A stretch of 64,000 bases of DNA from Ignavibacteriales bacterium UBA1304 (GTDB lineage: Bacteria; Bacteroidota; Ignavibacteria; Ignavibacteriales; Ignavibacteriaceae), in assembly GCA_002307295.1 (NCBI GenBank), contig DBTY01000020.1, positions 62,001-126,000 on the forward strand, read 5' to 3'. The translations under genes and the position numbers were made by a program. Of this stretch, positions 17,221 to 26,132 are shown in pieces (position 1 is the stretch's first letter; each line of letters opens with the position of its first letter). The notes under the pieces are model-generated. The model searched no databases, was not told the origin of the DNA, and saw only the letters and a program-made list of their open reading frames with translations.

Positions 17221-18804
17221 ATGGCAAAAGAAATAATTATAAATGCATCCTCTACTCAAACAAGAGTAGCAATAACCGAAGACGGGAGTTTAGTTGACTT
17301 TTTCGTCGACTACCCGGAATCGCGTAGGACGGTTGGGGATATATATCTTGGCACAGTCGCACGGGTGCTCCCGGGGATAAGAGCGGCTTTTATTGATATT
17401 GGAATGAAGCATGACGCTTTTTTACATTTTTCCGATATCGGCGAGAGAACTTCGCAACTTCAGTCAATTATCGGCGAAGACGTTATTGACGACGACGATG
17501 ATGAAGATATTAAAATCACCGAAGATAAACCGCGCCAGAACTCCGAAAATAATAGAAACGGAGGCGGGTTTAACAATAATATCCCTAAACTGAAAAAGGG
17601 AGATGAACTTCTCATTCAAATCACAAAAGAACCGGTAAGCAACAAAGGAGTTAGAGTAACTTCTTCGATTTCTTTACCTGGCAGATTTTGCGTGCTGTTG
17701 CCTTTTGATAATAAAATTGGCATCTCTAAAAAGATTGTTGATTTTAAGGAAAGAAAGAGACTTAAAAGTCTTGCAAGAGGAATTTTACCTCCACAGTGCG
17801 GTTTAATTATTCGCACAGTGGCAAAAAATCAATCGGAAGAACTGCTTAAAGAAGATTTAAGCTATCTTACCAAAACCTGGGAACATATTGAAAGCGCATT
17901 AAAGACCGAAAAACCGCCTTCTTTGGTTTATCAGGATGTTAATACTACTTCAAGCGTAATTAGAGACTTGCTTACGCCTGACGTTACTAAAGTTTTTGTG
18001 GATTCTAAAAAACTACACAAACAAATTGCAAGCTATATCAATTTAATTCAGCCTAGCTTAGCCGATAAGATAGAGCATTTTAAATCTAACTCAATGATTT
18101 TTGACGCTTTCAAAATTGAAGAGCAGATAAAAACATTGTTCGGCAGAAAAGTGCCTCTTCCAAGCGGCGGGTATCTTATTATAGAGCATACCGAAGCTAT
18201 GTTTGTTATTGATATTAACAGCGGACGATATGCCGCTAATAAAGAACAGGAATTAAATTCGTTAAAAACTGATCTTGAATCTGCGCGTGAAATTGCAAGA
18301 CAGTTAAGGCTTCGCGATATTGGCGGAATTATTGTTTGCGATTTCATCGATCTTGAAGATGAAAAGAACAGAAAAAAAGTTTATGACGAACTAAGAAAAG
18401 AATTTAGAAAAGACAGAGCCAGAGTTTCTGTGCTTCCTATGTCCGATTTTGGTCTTATCCAAATTACCCGGCAGAGAATACGCCAGAATATTATGCAGGC
18501 TATGAACGAGGTTTGTCCTTACTGCCTTGGTTCGGGTATTCTTACTAAAAAAGGACATCTTGTACATGACATTGAAGACTGGTTGAATAAATTCAGACAA
18601 AATTCGCGCGAAAGATTTTTAATATTAAAATGTCATCCGTCAATTGCCGATAAACTTAAAGAAGGCAAGATATCAACTCTTACAAAGTTACAGTTTAAGT
18701 ATCTTGTAAGAATTCAATTAGACGACAATGAGAAAAACAAAGTTGAAAAGTTTAACTTCCTTCTTAAAAAATCGTTAAAAGATATAACGGAAGAATTTTC
18801 TTAA
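17221..18804 (+). CDS. rng: ribonuclease E/G family endoribonuclease
   Basis: A 527-aa single-strand RNA endonuclease of the Rne/Rng family. It has the N-terminal S1 domain (about 35-150), the 5'-sensor and RNase H regions, and the DNase I-like catalytic core with Asp331 and Asp374. A zinc-link CPYC (Cys432 and Cys435) follows. All four residues are shifted by exactly 28 from E. coli RNase E (303, 346, 404, 407). The shift fits an acidic and Asn/Gly-rich insertion in the S1 domain near residues 95-125. No E. coli-like long C-terminal scaffold is present, so it is RNase G-like in size. No Shine-Dalgarno is visible at the ATG. Confidence 0.95.
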   Translation: MAKEIIINASSTQTRVAITEDGSLVDFFVDYPESRRTVGDIYLGTVARVLPGIRAAFIDIGMKHDAFLHFSDIGERTSQLQSIIGEDVIDDDDDEDIKITEDKPRQNSENNRNGGGFNNNIPKLKKGDELLIQITKEPVSNKGVRVTSSISLPGRFCVLLPFDNKIGISKKIVDFKERKRLKSLARGILPPQCGLIIRTVAKNQSEELLKEDLSYLTKTWEHIESALKTEKPPSLVYQDVNTTSSVIRDLLTPDVTKVFVDSKKLHKQIASYINLIQPSLADKIEHFKSNSMIFDAFKIEEQIKTLFGRKVPLPSGGYLIIEHTEAMFVIDINSGRYAANKEQELNSLKTDLESAREIARQLRLRDIGGIIVCDFIDLEDEKNRKKVYDELRKEFRKDRARVSVLPMSDFGLIQITRQRIRQNIMQAMNEVCPYCLGSGILTKKGHLVHDIEDWLNKFRQNSRERFLILKCHPSIADKLKEGKISTLTKLQFKYLVRIQLDDNEKNKVEKFNFLLKKSLKDITEEFS

Positions 18805-18839
18805 AGTTTGATTATTTATAACTTAACCGGGAGTTTAAA

Positions 18840-19487
18840 ATGCAGTTTTTTATAGATACTGCCAGCATAAAAGAAATTAAAGAAGCCGAATCATTAGGAA
18901 TACTTGACGGCGTAACTACAAATCCTTCCCTTGTGGCTAAAGAAGGGAAAGATTTTAGAAAATTATTAGACGAAATTCTTTCAATTGTAAACGGCCCTGT
19001 AAGCGCCGAAGTGATTTCTACTGATTATGAAGGAATCCTAAAAGAAGGCAGAGAACTTGCAGCTATTCATCAGAACATAGTTGTAAAAGTGCCTCTTATT
19101 AAAGAAGGATTAAAGGCTGTAAAGACTTTTTCTGACGAAGGTATAAACACAAACGTAACTTTATGTTTTTCTCCTTCGCAGGCTCTGCTTGCCGCTAAAG
19201 CCGGCGCAACTTATATCAGCCCCTTTGTCGGCAGATTAGACGATATAAGCATGCCGGGAATGGAATTAATTTCGCAGATTATTCAGATATATCGTAATTA
19301 CGATTATCCTACAAAAGTTCTTGTTGCAAGCATACGCCATCCTTTGCACTTAGTTGAAGCCGCAATGATTGGTGCAGACGTTTGCACTATGCCTTTTGAC
19401 GTAATCAATAAATTATTCAATCATCCGTTGACTACAATCGGTTTGGAAAAATTCCTTGGCGATTGGAAAAAGCAATCGGGTAAATAA
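18840..19487 (+). CDS. fsa: fructose-6-phosphate aldolase (transaldolase-like)
   Basis: A 215-aa TIM-barrel aldolase of the small transaldolase family (TalC/FSA type). The active-site Lys83 lies in the VVKVPL motif; GVTTNPSLVAKEG at about 24-36 and the SPFVGRLDD block are further markers. The reaction is either cleavage of fructose 6-phosphate to dihydroxyacetone and glyceraldehyde 3-phosphate, or transaldolase exchange in the pentose phosphate pathway. Sequence alone does not separate the two. A GGGAG Shine-Dalgarno precedes the ATG. gcvT follows after 18 bp. Confidence 0.93.
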   Translation: MQFFIDTASIKEIKEAESLGILDGVTTNPSLVAKEGKDFRKLLDEILSIVNGPVSAEVISTDYEGILKEGRELAAIHQNIVVKVPLIKEGLKAVKTFSDEGINTNVTLCFSPSQALLAAKAGATYISPFVGRLDDISMPGMELISQIIQIYRNYDYPTKVLVASIRHPLHLVEAAMIGADVCTMPFDVINKLFNHPLTTIGLEKFLGDWKKQSGK

Positions 19488-19505
19488 ACTCCAAATAAAT
19501 GATTT

Positions 19506-20588
19506 ATGAAAAAGACTAAGTTTTATCATATACACGAAAAACTCGGGGCTAAAATTGTTGAATTTGCCGGCTATCTAATGCCCGTTCAATATTCTTCCAT
19601 TATTGCAGAGCATAAAGCCGTGAGAAACACAGTTGGAGTTTTTGACGTATCGCATATGGGCGAGATTTTTGTAACCGGAGAGAACGTGTCTGATTTTATT
19701 CAGCATATTACCGTTAACGACGTTAACAAGCTTTATTCCGGCCGCGTTCAATACTCTGCAATGTGTTATGAAGACGGCGGAATTGTAGACGATTTATTGG
19801 TTTATAAATTTTCTGACACCAAATTTATGCTGGTAGTTAACGCTTCCAATCTTGATAAAGATTTTGCATGGATGAACGCAAACAATAAGTTTGGAGTGGA
19901 ACTGTCAAACCTGAGCGACGAGTATTCTTTGCTTGCAGTTCAGGGGCCTAAATCTATTGAGGTTATACAAAGCATTTACGGTAAGGAGTTGAATATAGAA
20001 TATTATAATTTTATTGAAGACAAATTAGCCGATACCGATATGATTATCTCCAGAACAGGCTATACTGGCGAGGTTGGTTATGAGCTTTATTTCAAAGGAG
20101 ATGAAGCGGCAGCAGAAAAGATATGGAACAAAATTATAGAAGCCGGTAAAGACTTTAATATTCAACCTGCCGGTCTTGGCGCGCGCGATTCTTTACGATT
20201 GGAATATGGTTTCTGTTTGTATGGAAATGATATTGATAATACGACAAATCCTTTAGAGGCCGGACTTGGCTGGATAACCAGATTAAACAAGAAAGGCTTT
20301 ATAGGCAAAGATGCTTTATTAAAAGTTAAAAGCGAAGGGCTTAAACGCAAACTGACCGCGTTAACATCCGATCAAAAAGCTTTTCCGCGTCATGGTTACG
20401 ACCTTACGGTAGGCGGCAAAAAAGTCGGTTCTGTTACAAGCGGAACAGTAAGCCCTGTGTTAGACGTTCCAATTGCGTTAGGTTATGTAGATATTGAATA
20501 CGCTTCGGAAGGGAATGAAATAGATTTCTCCATCAGAGGGAAAGAAATTCCCGCCAAAGTTGTTAAACTTCCGTTTATTAAGAATTAA
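19506..20588 (+). CDS. gcvT: glycine cleavage system T protein (aminomethyltransferase)
   Basis: A 360-aa folate-dependent enzyme that takes the methylene group from the aminomethyl-lipoyl H protein, releasing ammonia and forming methylenetetrahydrofolate. Landmarks are FAGYLMPVQY at about 20-30, VFDVSHMGEI, the RTGYTGEVGYELYF segment near 185-198 and the GLGARDSLRLEYG block. The length and ends match true GcvT rather than YgfZ. The other glycine cleavage genes (gcvH, gcvP) are not in this window. It lies between the aldolase and comB-like genes with 18- and 21-bp gaps. Confidence 0.95.
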   Translation: MKKTKFYHIHEKLGAKIVEFAGYLMPVQYSSIIAEHKAVRNTVGVFDVSHMGEIFVTGENVSDFIQHITVNDVNKLYSGRVQYSAMCYEDGGIVDDLLVYKFSDTKFMLVVNASNLDKDFAWMNANNKFGVELSNLSDEYSLLAVQGPKSIEVIQSIYGKELNIEYYNFIEDKLADTDMIISRTGYTGEVGYELYFKGDEAAAEKIWNKIIEAGKDFNIQPAGLGARDSLRLEYGFCLYGNDIDNTTNPLEAGLGWITRLNKKGFIGKDALLKVKSEGLKRKLTALTSDQKAFPRHGYDLTVGGKKVGSVTSGTVSPVLDVPIALGYVDIEYASEGNEIDFSIRGKEIPAKVVKLPFIKN

Positions 20589-20609
20589 TTATATAGAAAT
20601 AAGAGCTAA

Positions 20610-21356
20610 ATGAAAGTAAATGTTTTTTTTGTCCCTTCAAATATCGACGATATATATTTTGCGGGAAAGACAACTGTAGTAGTAGATGTTTTAAGAGCTA
20701 CCTCAACTATAGTAACGGCTCTTTACAATGGAGCCAAAGAAGTAATACCTGTTGATTCCACAGAATTTGCACTTAAAGTTTCTAGCAGTACGTTCAGCGG
20801 GCAGACATTAACTGGCGGCGAAAGAAATACTAAAAAAATCGATGGATTTCATTTTGGCAATTCGCCGTTGGAGTATAACCCAGATAACATAAAAGGGAAA
20901 TCAATAATCCTTTTTACTACAAATGGCACAAAGGCTATTGTTAAAGCTAAGTTTTCTAAAAACTTATATATCTGTTCATTTTTAAACCTTACGTCGGTCT
21001 CCCGGCTTTTAGCATCGCAAGAGAGCGATATCGAAATTGTATGTTCAGGCGGCAGCGGCTATTTTTGTATGGAAGATACGGTTTGCGCCGGGTTGCTTAT
21101 TTCCGAAATACTTAAGGTCAATCCTGATATTGAACTAACCGACTCTGCAAGAGCGGGTTTGCTGCTTGCTAAATCGTATGAATCGGATTTATACAAAATG
21201 CTTTCTGAATGCGACCATGGAAAACTTTTAAACGATAACGGATATCAGGAAGATATTAAATTCTGCAGCAACTTAAATGTATATGACGTCGTTCCGGTTT
21301 TTTCTGCCAATACTATAAAAATACCGGCAGTCGATAAAAATGAAACCGCTTCCTAA
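20610..21356 (+). CDS. comB: 2-phosphosulfolactate phosphatase family protein (ComB-like)
   Basis: A 248-aa member of the ComB family. The archaeal founder dephosphorylates 2-phosphosulfolactate in coenzyme M synthesis and needs magnesium. Visible blocks are VVDVLRATSTIVTAL (about 25-39), GGERNTKKIDGFHFGNSP, FTTNGTKAI and the CSGG-EDTVCAG region. Coenzyme M is not expected in this type of organism, and no comA or comC homologue is present nearby. The actual substrate may be another phosphosulfonate or a different phosphoester. It lies between gcvT and ftsK with short gaps. Confidence 0.85.
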   Translation: MKVNVFFVPSNIDDIYFAGKTTVVVDVLRATSTIVTALYNGAKEVIPVDSTEFALKVSSSTFSGQTLTGGERNTKKIDGFHFGNSPLEYNPDNIKGKSIILFTTNGTKAIVKAKFSKNLYICSFLNLTSVSRLLASQESDIEIVCSGGSGYFCMEDTVCAGLLISEILKVNPDIELTDSARAGLLLAKSYESDLYKMLSECDHGKLLNDNGYQEDIKFCSNLNVYDVVPVFSANTIKIPAVDKNETAS

Positions 21357-21378
21357 TATTTTTTAACCCGGGCAAACT

Positions 21379-23826
21379 ATGGCAACTAAGCGGAAGAAAA
21401 AAACTACGCAGGAGAAACCAGAAATTTTTGCGGTTTCGCCTGAGCAGAGAAAAAAGCTATTAGGAATTCTAATTTCTGTTTTTTCTATTCTTATTTTTAT
21501 AAGCGTTTTGTCGTACTCTGGGTTTGATAAGGCTAATCTAAAAAGCGAACTTACTGACGTTTCTAATTCAAAAGATATTCACAATGCTATAGGCGTGTTA
21601 GGCGCCTATATGTCCGATTTTCTGATCAACTCCACAATAGGTTATTTCTCAATTGTAATCCCAGTGATAATCTTTATCTGGGGCTTTTCGCTTTTAAAGA
21701 AATTTACCTTCAAGACTCTTATTGTAACCTCAAATTTTTTACTTCTTTCTGCAATTCTTCTCGCTTCATTTTTTGGAATTCTGCGACTGCGGTTAAACCT
21801 CTTTACGGCCGATAGCGCGCTTTCAGGTGCTGCGGGCGATTTCCTCGGCAAAATAATTTCAAGTCTTCTTGGCCCGTTTGGCGGTCTTGTTTTTTTATGC
21901 ACTGCCGGACTTGCAATTATGATTCTGGTGTTTGACGTAAAGCCGGAAAAAATTTATGAATATCTCAAACGGCTTTTCTTTTGGTTCAAAGGTCTGTTCG
22001 ACCGCGAAGAAATTGGAGAGGCTGGGGAGAAAACCAAATCGTTATTTTCTGATAACTTAGAGAAAATTAAAAATCTAAGAAATGAAAAAAAGAAAAAACG
22101 AAGCCTTAAACAAAGCATTGCCGCGCTTGAAGAAGAAGAAAAGAACGAAACGAAAGACGATACGAAAATCAGGATTATAAGAAAGGGTTCTGAAGAAGCT
22201 CCTAAACCTGATAAGAACGATATTCCTAAAATTATTCCGCTTAAAAAACCGGAACCAAACCCGGACGGCGAAACGGTCGTTTCTGAACCTACTGCAAAAG
22301 AAAGCGAGATGAACGCGCCAGACCAGTGGGAAGAAAAAATAACCTACAAAAAGCCGTCTCTCGATCTTTTAGAACCTGTTGTTCAGGAAGATTTTAAAGT
22401 CGCTGAAGAAGAGCTTAAAAGAAATGCCGAGTTGTTAAAAGAAAAACTCAAACTTTTTGATATTGAAATAAAAGATATTTCAGTAACGCCAGGCCCAGTG
22501 GTTACTTTATATGAAATTGTTCCAGCGCCAGGCGTTAAAATAAGTAAAATTGTAGGGCTTGAAAATGACATAGCTCTTGCTCTTGCAGCGCGCGGAATAA
22601 GAATAATAGCTCCAATACCGGGTAAAAGCGCTATTGGCGTAGAAATACCAAACGCTCAGGCCGCGCTTGTTAATGCGCGTTCCGTCCTTTCAAAAATATC
22701 TGAAAGAAAAGAAGAACTTCCGCTGGCGCTTGGAAAAGATATTGTTGGAGACGTTTATTATACCGATTTGGCGAAAATGCCTCACCTGCTTATAGCGGGC
22801 TCTACAGGTTCCGGTAAAAGCGTCGGCGTAAACATGATTATTACAAGCATACTTTATTCCAAAAATCCTGACGAAGTTAAATTTTCTATAATCGATCCGA
22901 AAAAAATTGAATTATCTTTCTATAATAAACTGCGTAAACATTATCTTGCCGTATCGCCAGATTTGGATGAAGAGATAATTACAAATCCGCAGAATGCAGT
23001 AATACTGCTTAAATCCATTGAATATGAGATGGAAAAGCGGTATGATAAACTTGCAAAAGCCGGAGTTAGGAATATTGTAGACTATAACATAAAAGTAAAA
23101 GATCCGGTAAAAAAACCTAAAGACACTGAAAAGATGAAGCATTTTCATTTGCCGTATATAATTTTGATTATTGACGAACTTGCTGATTTGATGATAACTG
23201 CCGGAAAAGAAATTGAGGAGCCTATAGCAAGACTGGCACAGCTGGCAAGAGCCGTAGGCATTCATTTGGTGCTTGCTACGCAGCGTCCTTCGGTTAATGT
23301 TATTACAGGCGTTATAAAAGCAAACTTCCCGGCTCGCCTGGCTTATCAGGTGGCTACAAAAATTGATTCAAGAACTATTCTTGATATGAATGGAGCCGAA
23401 CAATTGCTTGGCAGAGGCGATATGTTGTTTCTTCCTTCGGGAACGCCAAAGCCGTTTAGAATACAAAACGCATTTATTTCTACCGAAGAGGTTGAAAAGG
23501 TTACAGATTATGTGTCAAGGCAGCCAAGTTTTTCACGTCCGTTTTTTCTCCCTTCGTTATACGAGAAAAAGAAAGACGCTTTAGGCGGAGGTTTCCTTGC
23601 TGATAAAGATCCGCTGTTTGAAGACGCGGCTCGGGTTATTGTAAGACATCAGCAGGGCTCTGTTTCTCTCTTACAGCGCAGGTTAAAGCTTGGGTATTCG
23701 CGCGCAGCGCGGATAGTGGATCAGCTTGAAGAAGCAGGCATTGTAGGCCCTAACGACGGCAGTAAAGCCCGCGAAGTTATAGTGGAGAATGAAGAACAGT
23801 TGGAAACTATTTTAAGAAACATTTAA
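21379..23826 (+). CDS. ftsK: DNA translocase FtsK
   Basis: An 815-aa septum-linked motor that pumps chromosome ends towards dif during division. About four membrane spans lie in residues 25-195, followed by a short Lys/Glu-rich linker (about 215-320). The motor has Walker A GSTGSGKS (474-481) and Walker B with Asp599 (LIIDELADL). The C-terminal gamma winged helix (about 745-805, RRLKLGYSRAARIVDQLEEAGIVG) reads polar KOPS-type sequences and activates Xer. The linker is much shorter than in E. coli, as in many bacteria. A Xer recombinase gene lies at 41570 in this window. Confidence 0.97.
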   Translation: MATKRKKKTTQEKPEIFAVSPEQRKKLLGILISVFSILIFISVLSYSGFDKANLKSELTDVSNSKDIHNAIGVLGAYMSDFLINSTIGYFSIVIPVIIFIWGFSLLKKFTFKTLIVTSNFLLLSAILLASFFGILRLRLNLFTADSALSGAAGDFLGKIISSLLGPFGGLVFLCTAGLAIMILVFDVKPEKIYEYLKRLFFWFKGLFDREEIGEAGEKTKSLFSDNLEKIKNLRNEKKKKRSLKQSIAALEEEEKNETKDDTKIRIIRKGSEEAPKPDKNDIPKIIPLKKPEPNPDGETVVSEPTAKESEMNAPDQWEEKITYKKPSLDLLEPVVQEDFKVAEEELKRNAELLKEKLKLFDIEIKDISVTPGPVVTLYEIVPAPGVKISKIVGLENDIALALAARGIRIIAPIPGKSAIGVEIPNAQAALVNARSVLSKISERKEELPLALGKDIVGDVYYTDLAKMPHLLIAGSTGSGKSVGVNMIITSILYSKNPDEVKFSIIDPKKIELSFYNKLRKHYLAVSPDLDEEIITNPQNAVILLKSIEYEMEKRYDKLAKAGVRNIVDYNIKVKDPVKKPKDTEKMKHFHLPYIILIIDELADLMITAGKEIEEPIARLAQLARAVGIHLVLATQRPSVNVITGVIKANFPARLAYQVATKIDSRTILDMNGAEQLLGRGDMLFLPSGTPKPFRIQNAFISTEEVEKVTDYVSRQPSFSRPFFLPSLYEKKKDALGGGFLADKDPLFEDAARVIVRHQQGSVSLLQRRLKLGYSRAARIVDQLEEAGIVGPNDGSKAREVIVENEEQLETILRNI

Positions 23827-23838
23827 AGAAGATATGAA

Positions 23839-24438
23839 ATGAAATACATTAAGATTTTTTTACTCTTTTTTGCCGCAACCGCTTTAGTTACGGCTCAAAG
23901 CAAACCGGCGGATGTTTTAGCGAAGCTTCAGCATAAGTTTAATAATGTCTCGGACTTTTCGTCAGACTTTAAAGAAAGCGGCAAGGGGAGTCTTTCGGGT
24001 AAATTTTATTATAAGAAAAAAAGCAAATTTCGCCTTGAGCTTAAAACTATGAATATAGCAAGCGACGGAAAAACCACATGGAATTATAACGTTAAAAATA
24101 AAAAATGCATCATTAATAATTATGACGAAAGCGACCCCACTTTAATATCGTTAGACAAATTTGTCTATTCTTATCCTGCAAAATGTAATGTGTCTTCGGC
24201 AGGAACTGAAAACGGATGTGAAATTATAAAACTGACTCCAAAGAATGGCGGACTTAGTTTTAATTCAGCTAAAATCTGGATAGATGGTTTCGATATGATA
24301 AGAAAGATCATGATTGAAAATCAGAACGGAACAAGCGTTACAATAGAACTGTCGAATATAAAATTAAATCAAAAATTAAGCGATTCATTGTTTTCTATAA
24401 CTCCGCCAGAAGGAAGTAAAATTATTGATCTTCGATAA
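23839..24438 (+). CDS. lolA: LolA-like outer-membrane lipoprotein carrier protein
   Basis: A 199-aa periplasmic protein with a signal peptide (cleavage expected near ALVTAQ|S, residue 20). The mature part has the LolA layout: DVLAKLQHKFNNVSDFSSDF helix, then an unclosed beta-barrel with FYYKKKSKFRLEL, DGKTTWNYN and a late hydrophobic helix. It would shuttle lipoproteins from the inner to the outer membrane. Two Cys-containing segments (near 89 and 120-134) are unusual but may form a disulfide. It begins 12 bp after ftsK, a common order in this group, and overlaps the next gene. Confidence 0.88.
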   Translation: MKYIKIFLLFFAATALVTAQSKPADVLAKLQHKFNNVSDFSSDFKESGKGSLSGKFYYKKKSKFRLELKTMNIASDGKTTWNYNVKNKKCIINNYDESDPTLISLDKFVYSYPAKCNVSSAGTENGCEIIKLTPKNGGLSFNSAKIWIDGFDMIRKIMIENQNGTSVTIELSNIKLNQKLSDSLFSITPPEGSKIIDLR

Positions 24439-25495
24439 ATTAAATATTCCGGGAAAAACAAAAAAAATATTTAACTACCTCCTCATGGTAGTACTAATGA
24501 TTATTCTTTTGTACGTAGCTTTTAACGGCGTAAACTTTAAGGAAGTTTTAGTCCTTATGTCTAACGCCTCGGTTCCTTGGATATTTGTTTTCGCTTTTAT
24601 TATTTTATTTGCGCATTATTTGCGCGCGCTCAGATGGAAAGTTATTTTACATTCTGTAAAGCCGGACGCTTCAATTAAAAACCTTTACGGCGCATTGCTG
24701 ATTGGCTACGGCGTTAATAACGTTATTCCAAGGCTTGGAGAGTTTTACCGCGCAGTTAAGCTTGCTAAATGGGAAAAATTATCTACAAGCTCTATGCTTG
24801 GAACAGTCATTTTGGAAAGAGTGATTGATATGTTGTTTTTTGGGACGTCGGTAATTATAAGCGGATTTGTTTATGACGGCGATCTTTATAAAAAATTCCC
24901 CTGGCTAAAGACTTCGCTGTATATCGGCTCAGGGCTTATGTTTTCTCTTATTCTATTTCTAATAATTATAATTTCTTTTCGGGAAAAGTTTTATAAACTC
25001 ATTACAAAATTTGTAGGTAAGTTTTCGGTTAAACTATCGGAAAAGATCAACCATATTTTTGAGATGCTGCTGTGCGGTTTTGCAAGCCTGAAAGGAATTA
25101 AAAATTATGTTTATGTGTTTTGTTTAAGTATGCTGATAATGCTTACTTATGCGTTGAATTCATATATCGGTTTTTTTGTTTTAAGGATGGAAGAAATTCC
25201 TACTATTGGAGCTGCAATTAATTACAGTATGGCCTGGGTTACAATGAGCATCAGCTCAATTGGAGTAATGATACCAACGCCTGGCGGAATTGGATCGTAC
25301 CATGCAATAACAAAATCGATACTTGTTTCTTTATACGATTTTGATAAAGATGTTTCTGCCGCATATGCGACTCTTTCTCATGCTATTTCGTATGTCGTTA
25401 CGATCTTAACGGCGGCATTGTTATACTTTATTTTAACAAAGCAGAATGAGACTGAAAAAAAATTAGATGAAGGGAAAAATGAAGAACTTAAGTAA
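24425..25495 (+). CDS. flippase-like membrane protein (lysylphosphatidylglycerol synthase TM domain family)
   Basis: A 356-aa protein with about eight membrane spans. It belongs to the UPF0104/AglD-like family related to the flippase half of MprF. Typical blocks are NNVIPRLGEFYRA, LGTVILERVIDM and the late PTPGGIGSYHAI motif. There is no soluble aminoacyl-transferase half, so lipid aminoacylation is not implied; lipid or glycolipid handling is the usual guess. The TTG start at 24425 overlaps lolA by 14 bp and gives a short cytoplasmic N-terminus. The ATG at 24485 is possible but would cut into the first span. The C-terminal tail overlaps the next frame. Confidence 0.85.
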   Translation: MIFDKLNIPGKTKKIFNYLLMVVLMIILLYVAFNGVNFKEVLVLMSNASVPWIFVFAFIILFAHYLRALRWKVILHSVKPDASIKNLYGALLIGYGVNNVIPRLGEFYRAVKLAKWEKLSTSSMLGTVILERVIDMLFFGTSVIISGFVYDGDLYKKFPWLKTSLYIGSGLMFSLILFLIIIISFREKFYKLITKFVGKFSVKLSEKINHIFEMLLCGFASLKGIKNYVYVFCLSMLIMLTYALNSYIGFFVLRMEEIPTIGAAINYSMAWVTMSISSIGVMIPTPGGIGSYHAITKSILVSLYDFDKDVSAAYATLSHAISYVVTILTAALLYFILTKQNETEKKLDEGKNEELK

Positions 25496-26123
25496 GCTTG
25501 TGTTTTTCTTTATGCTATTATCGTTAAGCGCGTTTGCTCAAAATGAATTAAGAGGGAGCATGGGCGTAAATTTTGTGAGCTGCGGTTCAGCGCGCGATTA
25601 CATCAACCAGAATTTTGCTTCGCATGACGAACAAGTAGCGGCGTTCCATGCCGCTATAGATTTTTCTGCGGAGTATGGCCGTCTTATCAGCGATAATTTT
25701 CAGCTGGGAATTGAGTACGCTTATTCTATAAATTCATTTAGCATTAACAATACTTATGGGCAGTATGAGTTTTCGTATTATGTGCAGTCGCCCACTCTTA
25801 CTGGGTATTATGTAATGGAAGGGGAAGGATATAAATTAAAATTTGGCGGCGGCGCAGGCCCCCGGTTTATTTCGGTTGACGAAAAAATTCCTCCAGTTTC
25901 AAATACAAATAATTATACTTCTACTGGATTTGGAATTTTAGCCCGGGCTGACGGGGCGACTTCGCTTGGCGGAGATTTTTACGCTTATATTGGCGGCGAA
26001 CTTAGGTGCGATTTTAACGGCGAACCAAAAAGCGGAAATAATTATGTTGTTAACTATAACAAAAAAGTTAATCTGAACTCGTTTTCCGCAGGTCTTAAAC
26101 TTGGAATTACTTATTTATTTTAG
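25479..26123 (+). CDS. outer-membrane beta-barrel-like protein
   Basis: A 214-aa secreted protein of unknown function. It has a signal peptide (MKNLSKLVFFFMLLSLSAFA, cleavage before Gln). The mature region alternates aromatic and polar residues in amphipathic strands (NFQLGIEYAYSI, YKLKFGGGAGPRFIS, FSAGLKLGITYLF), and the last residue is Phe, as in outer-membrane barrels. I chose the ATG at 25479 over the in-frame ATG at 25467. An AAGGG lies correctly before it and the signal peptide then starts with MKN. It overlaps the previous gene by 17 bp. It is perhaps an OmpA/OmpW-sized barrel of about eight strands. Confidence 0.72.
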   Translation: MKNLSKLVFFFMLLSLSAFAQNELRGSMGVNFVSCGSARDYINQNFASHDEQVAAFHAAIDFSAEYGRLISDNFQLGIEYAYSINSFSINNTYGQYEFSYYVQSPTLTGYYVMEGEGYKLKFGGGAGPRFISVDEKIPPVSNTNNYTSTGFGILARADGATSLGGDFYAYIGGELRCDFNGEPKSGNNYVVNYNKKVNLNSFSAGLKLGITYLF

Positions 26124-26132
26124 GAGGGTTAT

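Noticed and set aside
17070..17297. 75-codon open frame ahead of and overlapping the RNase E/G start
   Set aside because: It overlaps the recognised S1-domain start by 77 bp, has no family likeness and turns into a low-complexity Asn/Ser/Arg tail in the overlap.
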